Shown here piece by piece: positions 44,782-53,337 of a DNA stretch of 64,000 bases. Position numbers and translations under genes: made by a program. The notes under the pieces were generated by a model that worked only from the letters and a program-made list of their open reading frames with translations, ran no database searches and was not told the origin of the DNA. This DNA is from Nocardioides sp. WS12 (GTDB lineage Bacteria > Actinomycetota > Actinomycetes > Propionibacteriales > Nocardioidaceae): assembly GCF_014108865.1 (NCBI RefSeq), contig NZ_CP053928.1, positions 62,001-126,000 of the forward strand. Reading direction: 5' to 3'. Each line of letters starts with the position of its first letter. The stretch's first letter is position 1.

Positions 44782-47700
44782 CGGTGCACCCCTTCGAGCG
44801 AGCCGTCGAGCAGATCGGACAGGTCGGTCACCAGCGCCGCCGGCGGCTGCCAGGTGAAGATGCCGCACGGAGCACCGTCGACGGACGGGTTCTCGGGTCC
44901 GCACATGCCGCGGAGATAGAGGTACGCGACGCCGCCGAAGTGCACCTCCGGGTCATAGCCCGGCTGGCGCCAGCGCAGGAACCGGTGGAGCACGACGGCG
45001 TACAACAGGGCCTGGAGCGGATAGTCCGAGTGGCCCATCGCGTCGACCAGTTCCGAGGGTCGGTACGACGCCGCGGTGAGCGGGTCCTCGCGCGGACCGA
45101 GCCAGTTGGTCTTGTAGTCGACGATCACGTAGCGGGGGGCCTCGGGCGTCCCGAGCCGCAGCACCACGTCGACCGATCCGGTGAGGTAGCCGCGCAGGGT
45201 CTGGCCGCCGAGCAGCGGGTTGTCGAGGGACTCGGCGTACGCACGCACGGGGTCGCCCTCGCGCAGGTGACGGCGCAGGAGACCGGCGATGTCGCCGAGC
45301 AGGACGGTCGACTCCCCCGGCGCCTCGGCGGCATCGCCACCGGCCAGCGGCAACTCGAAGTCGAGCTCGCAGAGCCGGTCACGGACGCCGATCCGGCGCA
45401 GCGTCGTACCGTCCATCAACGGGCCGAGAGGCGTGTCCAGAACGGCGACCAAGGCATCGGCCAACTCGCCGGGTTCGACCGGGACCGGCCACCAGGTCAG
45501 CTGTTCGTCGATGTGGGTCAGCAGTTCGGCGCGCAGGTCCTTGGCGGTCGGGTCGGCGTGCTCCAGGACGGCGTGGACGAGGGAGCCGAAGGTCGCGCCG
45601 ACGGGGAGGTCGGCCATGGGGGAGGGGGTGTCGAGGCTCGTCCCGGAGGTTTCGAGGCTCGTCGCTTGCGCTCCTCGCACCTCAACCACCGAGCCGTCCT
45701 CGTCGTCCTTGGCCTCGACCTCGGGCTCGCTGTCCACCCCCGGCTGCCCGATCTCGGCGGCGAGGTCCACGTTGCTCAGGGAGGAGTACGACGTCCGTCG
45801 CCAGCCGGTGTCAACAGACCGTGTGAACGCGCGCGCCGACAACTCACCCGGCGACTCGGCGACGAGCGGGGCCGTGATGGCGGCCGGGTTCGACACCTCG
45901 GGGCTCGGTCCGCCTCGGTCGCGCCAGGCGGCGAACAGCGCGGTGATCGCGTCCTCGTCGGGCACCGACGGCGCGACAGGGACGTCGGCGCGCAACGATC
46001 CGTCAGCGGCGGACTGCCGCATCAGCAGACGGTGCAGCGGGGACGCCTCGGCGTTCTTGGTCGGTGCCCACCAGGCGACGACCTGGCTCTGGGCACGAGT
46101 GACGGCGACGTACAGGAGGCGCAGCCACTCGCCGGCCTCCTCGTCGGCCCAGCGCCGGACGTGGTCGCCCCAGTCGGGACCGGAGCCGCCGATGTCGAGG
46201 CAACGACGACCGTCGGCGTCGTGGAACAGCGGCCGCTTCGGCTTGCCGACGAACCGGTCGCCGAGCGCGGGGAGGTAGACGATCGGGTACTGCAGGCCCT
46301 TGCTCGCGTGGATCGTGACGAGCTGCACCGCGGCGGCATCGGAGTCGAGTCGGCGAGTGCGCTCGGCACCACGACCCTCGCGCGCTTCGAGCACCTGCTG
46401 GCGCAACCAGGCGAGCAGAGCCACCGCGCCCATCTGCTCGCGCTGCGCGACTTCGTGGAGCACTTCGCCGATGTGGCGGACGTCGGTGAGGGTGCGTTCG
46501 CCACCGATCCGGCCGAGCATCCGCGCGGGCATCCCGCCGGACGTCGCGGCCTCGAGCACCGCGGCCACGCCACGGCGGGCCAGTGCCTCCGACCAGGAGC
46601 GCAGCCGGTCGCCGAGGTCGTCGGCGAGGTCGTCGCCACCGCTGGCGAGCTGCGCGGCGTCGTACCCGAGGAAACAGGTCAGCGCCGCTGCGCGGACCCG
46701 GGCCATCCGGTGCGGCTGCTCGAGGGCCTCCAGCAGGGACAGCCATTCGGTCGCGGCCGGCGTCGCGAAGACACTGCCGCCGCCGGCGATCACGGCCGGG
46801 ACACCGACGTCCTGGAGTGCCGTGCGGGCGGCGGAAAGGTCCGCGTGGCGGTAACAGATGACCGCGATGTCGCTGGGCCGCAGCGCACGGCCCTCGAAGG
46901 TCGCGTCGCTGGTGATGAGGGCGCGGACGTCGCGGGCGAGGTCGTCGGCGATGTGGGGGCGCACCTTCGCCACGGGCAGCATCGTCTGCGGACCGCGGCG
47001 GAATGTCTCGCGCCGCACGACGCGCAGCCGGAACGGTGCGGGATTGGGAGCGCCAGCCAGCCGCGACTCCTGGTGGTGTGCGGTCACGTCGTGCACCACG
47101 ATCCGCGGATCGCCCAGCTCGGCGCCGCGCAGCAACTGCTGGAAACCGTCGAGCAGGCCGGCGTCACTGCGCCGGTTGATGCCGAGCGTCTGCTGGGTCG
47201 TGGCGGTCGCCGCAGCGGTGAGGTACGTCGTCACGTCGCCACCGCGGAAGGCGTAGATCGCCTGCTTCGGGTCGCCGATCAGCACCATGGTGGCGTGACC
47301 GGAGAAGGCCCGGTCGAACACCTGCCACTGCACCGGGTCGGTGTCCTGGAACTCGTCGACCAGCACGATCTTCCAGCGCGCCCGCATCCGCGCCCGGGCC
47401 GGGGAGTCGGGGTGCGCGAGTGCCTCCGCGAGCTGGCTCAGCAGGTCGTCGTACGACAGGACGCCGAGGCGGCGCTTGCGCCGTTCCAGCTCCGTTCGTA
47501 CGGCGGTCGCGAAGGCCACCCGCCGACCGGCCGGTTGTTCACGGGGCAACCCGGCGGGCTCGAGTTGCGACTGCGGGTCGGCCACCACGGCGCGGGCGAT
47601 GGCCAGCGCCTCCTTGTGCGTGAAGGCGGGCCCTCCACTACTCGTGCCGTCGGACGCCTGCGCGAAGGCCCGGAGGTAGAGGTCGTCGACCACCTCGACC

Positions 47701-48167
47701 AGGCGGTCGTCGAGGTTCTCGACCAGACGGGCGCGGGCATCGGTGTCGCCGGCGACGCCGAGCGAGTCCAGGACCAGCGAGCAGAACTGGTGGATGGTGG
47801 CGATCGTCGCGGCGTCGAAGTCGGCCAGCGCCTGCACGACGCGGGTGTGCCGCTCGGCTCGATCGGCGTCAGAACAGTCGAGGATCTGGGCGATCAACTC
47901 GGTCTGCTCCGCACCAGCAGGAAGGTCACCGGACAACGCCTGCTCGGCCTCGACGAGCTGGCGGCGCACCTGCTCGCGCAGCTCCTGGCTGGCGGCACGA
48001 CCGAAGGTCACCACGAGCAACTGCTCGAGCGGGATGCCCTCCTCGGCGACGTACCGGGTGACGAGGGCGCCGATGGTCCACGTCTTGCCCGTGCCGGCGC
48101 TAGCCTCGAGCAGGGTGGTGCCCGTCGGCAGGTCGCCGCGGATGTCGAAGGCGTGCATGTCGGCCAT
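44778..48167 (-). CDS. recB: Exonuclease V subunit RecB
   Basis: Helicase and nuclease of RecBCD, 1129 residues. UvrD-type motifs: LLEASAGTGKTWTIGALV at the N-terminus, VLVDEFQDTDPVQWQVFDRAF, VLIGDPKQAIYAFRGGDV, VTIHASKGLQYPIVYLPALG and LLYVAVTRAQSQVVAWW. The C-terminal nuclease keeps GSVDVVLRL and YVIVDYKTNWLG, the metal-binding Asp and Lys. Between them, about residues 826-840 (VVEVRGAQATSLET) are coded by a dispersed repeat inside the linker. Start overlaps the recC stop by one base (TGATG). Confidence 0.95.
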   Translation of the reverse strand: MADMHAFDIRGDLPTGTTLLEASAGTGKTWTIGALVTRYVAEEGIPLEQLLVVTFGRAASQELREQVRRQLVEAEQALSGDLPAGAEQTELIAQILDCSDADRAERHTRVVQALADFDAATIATIHQFCSLVLDSLGVAGDTDARARLVENLDDRLVEVVDDLYLRAFAQASDGTSSGGPAFTHKEALAIARAVVADPQSQLEPAGLPREQPAGRRVAFATAVRTELERRKRRLGVLSYDDLLSQLAEALAHPDSPARARMRARWKIVLVDEFQDTDPVQWQVFDRAFSGHATMVLIGDPKQAIYAFRGGDVTTYLTAAATATTQQTLGINRRSDAGLLDGFQQLLRGAELGDPRIVVHDVTAHHQESRLAGAPNPAPFRLRVVRRETFRRGPQTMLPVAKVRPHIADDLARDVRALITSDATFEGRALRPSDIAVICYRHADLSAARTALQDVGVPAVIAGGGSVFATPAATEWLSLLEALEQPHRMARVRAAALTCFLGYDAAQLASGGDDLADDLGDRLRSWSEALARRGVAAVLEAATSGGMPARMLGRIGGERTLTDVRHIGEVLHEVAQREQMGAVALLAWLRQQVLEAREGRGAERTRRLDSDAAAVQLVTIHASKGLQYPIVYLPALGDRFVGKPKRPLFHDADGRRCLDIGGSGPDWGDHVRRWADEEAGEWLRLLYVAVTRAQSQVVAWWAPTKNAEASPLHRLLMRQSAADGSLRADVPVAPSVPDEDAITALFAAWRDRGGPSPEVSNPAAITAPLVAESPGELSARAFTRSVDTGWRRTSYSSLSNVDLAAEIGQPGVDSEPEVEAKDDEDGSVVEVRGAQATSLETSGTSLDTPSPMADLPVGATFGSLVHAVLEHADPTAKDLRAELLTHIDEQLTWWPVPVEPGELADALVAVLDTPLGPLMDGTTLRRIGVRDRLCELDFELPLAGGDAAEAPGESTVLLGDIAGLLRRHLREGDPVRAYAESLDNPLLGGQTLRGYLTGSVDVVLRLGTPEAPRYVIVDYKTNWLGPREDPLTAASYRPSELVDAMGHSDYPLQALLYAVVLHRFLRWRQPGYDPEVHFGGVAYLYLRGMCGPENPSVDGAPCGIFTWQPPAALVTDLSDLLDGSLEGVHR
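45648..45692 (+). repeat. Short dispersed palindromic repeat inside recB, copy 2
   Basis: 45 bases from GGTTTCGAGGCTCG to GCACCTCAACCACCGA, the same ends as the copy in zwf, with six extra bases in the middle (GTCGCTTGCGCTCCTC in place of GCTGGCGCTC). A partial extra copy, TCGAGGCTCGTCCCGGA, stands just before it at 45631. Length 45 keeps the recB frame. Confidence 0.7.
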
Positions 48168-51100
48168 CAGAGAACTCCGACCCTCTCGGCACCGGCGAGC
48201 AACGGCTCCCACAACTGCCACGCCCAGGTGGTCAGGCCCGCGTCGACGAGCGCGTCGATCGGGGCGTCGGGGCCGTAGATCCGGCGGTGTGACGGGTCGT
48301 CGTCCTCGCCCTTGATCCCCCAGTCGTTGTAGGGGTCGGTGACCCACGCTCCGGCGGCGACCTCGATCGGCTCGATGTCCATGCCGCGCAACGACTTCGC
48401 GTGCGCCTCGGCCCACGTGTTGGCCGTCGCGAGCGGCATCGCCAACGGCCGGGTGAGGCCCTGGTCGTGGAGGTCGACGATGCTGATCAGCCATTCGAGA
48501 GCGCGGTGGTCCAGCGGTCCGACCAACGCCCGCTGCGGCCCGGCCTTGGACCGGGCGATCGCGTGGGCGGTCCAGTTCTGGTTCGGGTCGGAGGCGCTCA
48601 GCGCCAGCACGTCCAGCCACGAGGAGAGCCGCTGCTTCGGCTTCAACCGCGAATAGGACAGCGACACGACCTGGTTGCCGTAGACCTGCGGGACGGTGCC
48701 GGTCAGGCGGCGCCCGCCACCCAGATCGATGTCGACATCGAGGCTGCGCGCCTTGCCGGTGCGCACCGGAGCGCTGCGGGTGAACAGGTCCTGGCATTCG
48801 GCCACGACCTTGGTCAGCTCGCCACGGCCCAGTTCGAACGGCGGCAGCGTGCCCCGCAACTGCTCGGCATGCATCACGGCTGTCGCCGTCGCGCCCGGGT
48901 CCTCGGCGGCGAGGACCTCACGCAGCAAGCGGTCGCCGATCTGCCACACCTCGAGACCGTTGAGGGTCACCGGGATCGCATCGGCCACCTGGTCGGGCTC
49001 GAACGGCGTCGCGACCTCGAGGCGCCGACGCAGGAAGTACCGCGCCGGATGGTGCACGAACGCGCGCAGGTCGGCGAGCGACACGTCTCCCGCTGGCGCA
49101 GCCGGGAGCGCATCGGGAAGGAACGCCGGCACCGGCACGCGCTCGGCGACCGATGCCCGCGCACCCGCCAGGGACGAACGGTCGAAGCTGAAAGGGCCGT
49201 CCGTGGTCAGCGATCCCGGCACATGGTTGCGGACGTCGTACGGCTGCAAGGGGTGGCGTACGACGACCTCGGACCGCACCGGCGCAGCGGCCGTGCGGTC
49301 GAGGGCGTCGAGCAGTTCGCCGAGCGGTACGGCGGGCGGCCGCTCCTGTCCGGTGTGTTCGGCCGCGCCGGTGTAGGTGATGACGAGTCGCTCGCCGGCG
49401 GCGAGGACCGCGTCGAGCAGCAGCTGCCGGTCCTCGGCACGCAGGTCGCGCTCGCCGACGACGGGACGGCGGGCGAGTACGTCGTCACCGTCGATGCCGG
49501 TGGCCCGCGGGAAGACGCCGTCGTCGAGGCCGACCAGGCAGACCACGCGGTGCGGCACCGAACGCATCGGGACCATCGTGCAGACGGTGAGGGTGCCGGT
49601 CCGGAAGTTGGCGCGGGTCGGGCGGCCGGCCAGTCGGGCCTGCAGCAGTGCGCGGACGTCGGCCAGCCGGAGGGGTACGTCGGGGCTGGTCTCGTCGGCG
49701 CTGGCGCGCGCCCGCGCCAGTTCACGTTCGAACTGCGGCAACTGCCACGCGGCATCGGGGTCGACCTCGCACAGGTCGCGCACGCCGCCGGTGATCGCGT
49801 CGAACCAGTCGTCGGCCGCGGCCGCCTTCCCCAGCGCCTCCAGACAGGCACCGAGGCGAGCGACGGCCTCGCTGAGCCGGCCGACCAATTCGATCTCGCC
49901 GCTCGCGATGTCATCGACGGGCAGCCCGCGGCCGAGGTGCTGGTGTTCGTCGTCGCTCATCGCGACCCCCAACAGCAACCGGTCGATGCCGGCGCGCCAC
50001 GTGTTGTGCTCGAACCCTTCCATCGCGTACGACGCCCGCTGGGTGCCGTCGATCCCCCACCGGATGCCCGCTTCCGCGACCCACCGGGTGATCCGGGCGA
50101 GGTCGTCGTCGCTGAACCCGAACCGGCGGCGACAGACCTCGCGCGAGAGCAGGTCGATCACCTGCGATGCGGTGGCCCGGCCACCGGCCATCTCGACGAG
50201 CGCGACCGCGACGCCGAGCAGCGGGTTGGTGCTGCTGACTGCCCGGTCGGCGAGGCGGACCCGCAACCGGTGGGCGGGGTGGAGCGCGTCGCCGACGCCC
50301 TTGGCGGACTCGTCGGTGATCAGTTCACCGAGCCCGAAGCCGGCGGAGATCAACGGCGCGAAGGTCTCGATGTCGGGACACATCACGACGATGTCGCGGG
50401 GTTCGAGGGTCGGGTCGTCCTCGAGCAGGCCGACGAGGACTTCGCGCAGGACGTCGATCTGGCGGGCCGCGCCGTGGCAGGCGTGCACCTGAACGGTGCG
50501 GTCCTTCGAATCGAACATGCGCGTCGCGCGGGACGCAGCGTCGGGCGCCTGGTTCGCCCGCAGGTCGGACTGCAGCCAGCCGAGCAGGTGATCCGGAGCC
50601 ACGGGGTCAGCGGCAGCGCCAGCATCGACGGCGTCCCCCACCCGCACTCGGGCGCCGAGGACGGTGGCGAGTTCGCGGGCGTCACGGCCGAGCGAGGCGA
50701 GCAACGGGTGCTCCACCAGATCCGCGGAGCGGGACGCGTCGCGTGGCGTCACCTCCGCCTGCGCCGAAGTCACCGCGTCCCACAACGCGGCCGACGGCTG
50801 GGCCAGCCACAGGTGGACGTCGCGGTGCTGGCCGAGCGCCGCCAGCAGGTCGATCTCGGTCTCGGGGAGTCGGGTGTGCCCGAACAGCGACAGCCGGTCG
50901 GGCAGGTCCAGTCCGGTCATCTCCCCGGCCCGCAACGCCGCGCAGACGCGGGCGTGCCGGACGTCCGGCGGCTCGGTCTGACCGGCCTCGGCCATCCGCG
51001 TCAGCAGCCGCCGCCACAACTCGGCTTCCCAGCTCAGGTCGGCCACCAGTTCGCCACCGATGCCGTCGGTGTCGCGCCCCTCGCGCCAGTCGGTGACGAG

Positions 51101-51562
51101 CGCCGGCCTCTGGACGGCGTACGACGAGAACCGCTCCGCAAGCCGACGCGCAACCGACCACCGGCGACTGCGCCGCAACTCGCCCTCCTCGCCGTCGAGG
51201 CCGTGGCCGAGGTGCGTGGCCAGGGTCGCGCACCACGCATCGCCGAGGTGGTCGTCGATGGTCGCGAGCAGCGGCCACACGAGGCGGTCCGGGTGCCAGG
51301 CGTCGTCGCGGTCGCGGCCGAGCAGCAGTCCGACCAGCGATGCCGGCTGCAGGAACTGCACGCCCGCGCACACGCCGTCGCCGCCACGGGGCCCGACGCC
51401 GAGGTGGTGGGACAGCCGCTGCGTGAGCCAGCGCTCGACACCCTTCGCGGGCACGACGACGACCTCGCTCGCGAACGGATCCGCCAGCGGCGTCGCCAAC
51501 AGCGCGCCGAGTTCATCGGCGAGCAGGTCGGTCCGCGCGGCGCGGTGCAGGTGGAGGGCCAT
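48167..51562 (-). CDS. recC: Exonuclease V subunit RecC
   Basis: Scaffold and Chi-recognising subunit of RecBCD, 1131 residues, which is the normal size. N-terminus LHLHRAARTDLLADELGALL and VVVPAKGVERWLTQRLSHHLG are typical; VHACHGAARQIDVLREVLVGLLEDDPTLEPRDIVVMCPDIE and HRVVCLVGLDDGVFPR are further RecC blocks; the C-terminal inactive nuclease fold ends the protein. First gene of recCBD. A TAACCT hexamer lies 9 bases before the ATG, so the message would have nearly no leader. Confidence 0.94.
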   Translation of the reverse strand: MALHLHRAARTDLLADELGALLATPLADPFASEVVVVPAKGVERWLTQRLSHHLGVGPRGGDGVCAGVQFLQPASLVGLLLGRDRDDAWHPDRLVWPLLATIDDHLGDAWCATLATHLGHGLDGEEGELRRSRRWSVARRLAERFSSYAVQRPALVTDWREGRDTDGIGGELVADLSWEAELWRRLLTRMAEAGQTEPPDVRHARVCAALRAGEMTGLDLPDRLSLFGHTRLPETEIDLLAALGQHRDVHLWLAQPSAALWDAVTSAQAEVTPRDASRSADLVEHPLLASLGRDARELATVLGARVRVGDAVDAGAAADPVAPDHLLGWLQSDLRANQAPDAASRATRMFDSKDRTVQVHACHGAARQIDVLREVLVGLLEDDPTLEPRDIVVMCPDIETFAPLISAGFGLGELITDESAKGVGDALHPAHRLRVRLADRAVSSTNPLLGVAVALVEMAGGRATASQVIDLLSREVCRRRFGFSDDDLARITRWVAEAGIRWGIDGTQRASYAMEGFEHNTWRAGIDRLLLGVAMSDDEHQHLGRGLPVDDIASGEIELVGRLSEAVARLGACLEALGKAAAADDWFDAITGGVRDLCEVDPDAAWQLPQFERELARARASADETSPDVPLRLADVRALLQARLAGRPTRANFRTGTLTVCTMVPMRSVPHRVVCLVGLDDGVFPRATGIDGDDVLARRPVVGERDLRAEDRQLLLDAVLAAGERLVITYTGAAEHTGQERPPAVPLGELLDALDRTAAAPVRSEVVVRHPLQPYDVRNHVPGSLTTDGPFSFDRSSLAGARASVAERVPVPAFLPDALPAAPAGDVSLADLRAFVHHPARYFLRRRLEVATPFEPDQVADAIPVTLNGLEVWQIGDRLLREVLAAEDPGATATAVMHAEQLRGTLPPFELGRGELTKVVAECQDLFTRSAPVRTGKARSLDVDIDLGGGRRLTGTVPQVYGNQVVSLSYSRLKPKQRLSSWLDVLALSASDPNQNWTAHAIARSKAGPQRALVGPLDHRALEWLISIVDLHDQGLTRPLAMPLATANTWAEAHAKSLRGMDIEPIEVAAGAWVTDPYNDWGIKGEDDDPSHRRIYGPDAPIDALVDAGLTTWAWQLWEPLLAGAERVGVL

Positions 51563-51574
51563 CGTGGCCCGAGG

Positions 51575-52555
51575 TTAGTGCGCGGGTCCGACCTGTGGTG
51601 ACGGCATGTCGCCGAGGACCGCCGCCATCGTGGCCCGCCCGACCTCGATGGCCGCCTCGATGGACGGCAGGTCGCTGCTCAGTCGGCCCACGTCATGCGA
51701 GCCGACGGGCGGGCGGACCTCGACCAGGATGGCGACCGGCGCAGCCGTCGTCTCCGCGAGGTGGAGGTCGTCGGCGGCGTACGTCTGGTGCCGCGCAACG
51801 TGGGCGCGGCCCGCCTGCCAGCCGTGCCGGAGGAAGTACGGCGCGAGCAGGGCTCGCTCGAACCGCGACGGTGGGACGGCCTTCTGGTCGGCGCGGCGCG
51901 TACGCAGCACGAGCACGTGGGTCGCACCATCCGCCAGCGCGCTGCGGTAGGGCACCCCCTCGGAGAGCCCGCCGTCGACGTACGTGCGCCCACCCAGGCG
52001 GACCGGGCGCCCGGCAAGCAGCGGCAGGCAGGACGTCGCCCGCAGGGCGGTCTGCAGGCTCCGCCGGTCGGTGACGTACGGCGCCAGGTCGACCCCGTCA
52101 CCGGTGCGGGCATCGGTCGCCATCGGATGGAAGCCGATCGGGTTGGCGAGGATCCCCTCGAAGTCCATCGGGGTGATCGCCTCGTAGACGTGGTGGACCA
52201 GGCGCCCGAGGTCGATGAGCGGCCCGCCCCGCAGAACCCTCCGCGGGTCGGTGATGCGGGCGGCAGCGACCTCGGGCCATGCCCAGCTGCGCATCCACCG
52301 CTGCGCTTCACCCGTCAGCAACCACGCCCCGTTGAGCGCACCGCCCGAGGTTCCGTAGACGTCGTCGAAGGAGTCGGTCAGTCCGGCCTCGTCGAGCGCG
52401 AGCGCCATGCCGGCGGAGTACGCCGCCCGGTTGCCGCCGCCCTCGATGGCCAGTGCCACGCGGAACGAGTCGTCGCGCGCGCCCGCCCGGCTGGCCGTCG
52501 TACGACGGTCGCGGAGGACGTCGAAGACTGAGGTGGGCGGTGCCTCGCTCGTCAT
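51575..52555 (-). CDS. Patatin-like phospholipase
   Basis: Serine lipase/acyl hydrolase of 326 residues. The patatin set is complete: oxyanion GGGNRAAYSAG, nucleophile serine in GTSGG (YGTSGGALNG) and the aspartate of the Ser-Asp dyad in YVDGGLSEG. No signal peptide is visible, so likely cytoplasmic. GAGGA lies 6 bases before the ATG. It starts 12 bases from recC in the opposite sense of reading order (both minus strand, recC upstream at a higher position ends the list there), but no functional link to repair is evident. Confidence 0.9.
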   Translation of the reverse strand: MTSEAPPTSVFDVLRDRRTTASRAGARDDSFRVALAIEGGGNRAAYSAGMALALDEAGLTDSFDDVYGTSGGALNGAWLLTGEAQRWMRSWAWPEVAAARITDPRRVLRGGPLIDLGRLVHHVYEAITPMDFEGILANPIGFHPMATDARTGDGVDLAPYVTDRRSLQTALRATSCLPLLAGRPVRLGGRTYVDGGLSEGVPYRSALADGATHVLVLRTRRADQKAVPPSRFERALLAPYFLRHGWQAGRAHVARHQTYAADDLHLAETTAAPVAILVEVRPPVGSHDVGRLSSDLPSIEAAIEVGRATMAAVLGDMPSPQVGPAH

Positions 52556-52614
52556 CTCGATTCCTCATGCCGGTGGGAACGCGGATCCTCAGGTTAGCGA
52601 CACGACGACGCCCA

Positions 52615-53052
52615 TCACCAAGGCACCAATCCATCCCAGCCGTACGTCGCCCACGCCGCTTCGCGATCCGCACCCTCGAGCCATTGAAGGTCGTACCGGG
52701 TTGGATTCTGCCGCTCCGGCTCATCCAGGAAGCTCATCCATCCTGCCTGCAACGCCAACACCATTTCATCGGCCCGAAGGTCCGTCACCGCGCAGCCAAA
52801 GACCGCTCCCCCGGATGTCGAGACAGAGATGAACTCGGCCTCATCGAGCGCACATGTCGAGTCGGTACGGACGTAGCGCATCTGGATGGTCCAGGTGCCG
52901 TCCTGAACCCACACGTCGCCGTCGGTGTGGCCCTCGCCGATGACCTTCATGGACAGGTAGGCGACGCGTCGATCGGCAAGCAGCATCTCCGCAACGCCGT
53001 GCTGAAAGCGGCGGAGGTTCTCGGGCAGGTCGTCGACAGCCCAGTCAGACAT
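52615..53052 (-). CDS. Hypothetical protein, 145 residues
   Basis: I do not recognise the family. It is a soluble acidic protein without signal or membrane part, starting MSDWAVDDLPENLRRFQHGVAEMLL and ending with several tryptophans (EAAWATYGWDGLVPW). TACGCT (53059-53064) stands exactly 6 bases before the ATG, which supports a real, leaderless gene. Base composition is a little less GC-rich than around it. It is divergent from the small membrane protein at 53124 with 71 bases between. Confidence 0.65.
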   Translation of the reverse strand: MSDWAVDDLPENLRRFQHGVAEMLLADRRVAYLSMKVIGEGHTDGDVWVQDGTWTIQMRYVRTDSTCALDEAEFISVSTSGGAVFGCAVTDLRADEMVLALQAGWMSFLDEPERQNPTRYDLQWLEGADREAAWATYGWDGLVPW

Positions 53053-53123
53053 GGTCGGAGCGTAACGGCCGCACGACGGGCTTTCCCCTGACGATCAGGT
53101 CGATCATCGGTAGGTTGTGGCGC

Positions 53124-53324
53124 ATGGATCTTCGGGTGCAGACAGCTGGCCCGTGGAGTTGGTGGCGAGCGGGCGCGTTCGCCCTGGCACTGAGCGTGGG
53201 CTTCTTCGTCAGCGCCAAGGTCGCCGCACATTCGTTCTGGAGCGCATTGGCGATTGTCGCCGTCTGGAACGTCGCCGTACTGCTGGTCTTCGGCATCCTC
53301 GATCGACGGCGTTCTCGACCATAG
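53124..53324 (+). CDS. Small membrane protein, 66 residues
   Basis: Two predicted membrane helices: WWRAGAFALALSVGFFVSAKVA and FWSALAIVAVWNVAVLLVFGIL, with a basic C-terminus DRRRSRP. No family recognised. TAGGTT (53111-53116) stands 7 bases before the ATG, the leaderless pattern also seen at the neighbour. The TTG at 53115 could give three more residues. Role unknown. Confidence 0.6.
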   Translation: MDLRVQTAGPWSWWRAGAFALALSVGFFVSAKVAAHSFWSALAIVAVWNVAVLLVFGILDRRRSRP

Positions 53325-53337
53325 GCGCAGCGCGCCA

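Noticed and set aside
43012..51562. recCBD considered as part of a phage-defence island
   Set aside because: It is the usual chromosomal repair operon and no restriction, toxin or defence genes adjoin it.
44784..51601. Very long plus-strand frames opposite recB and recC
   Set aside because: Same high-GC shadow effect; RecB and RecC motifs are complete on the minus strand.
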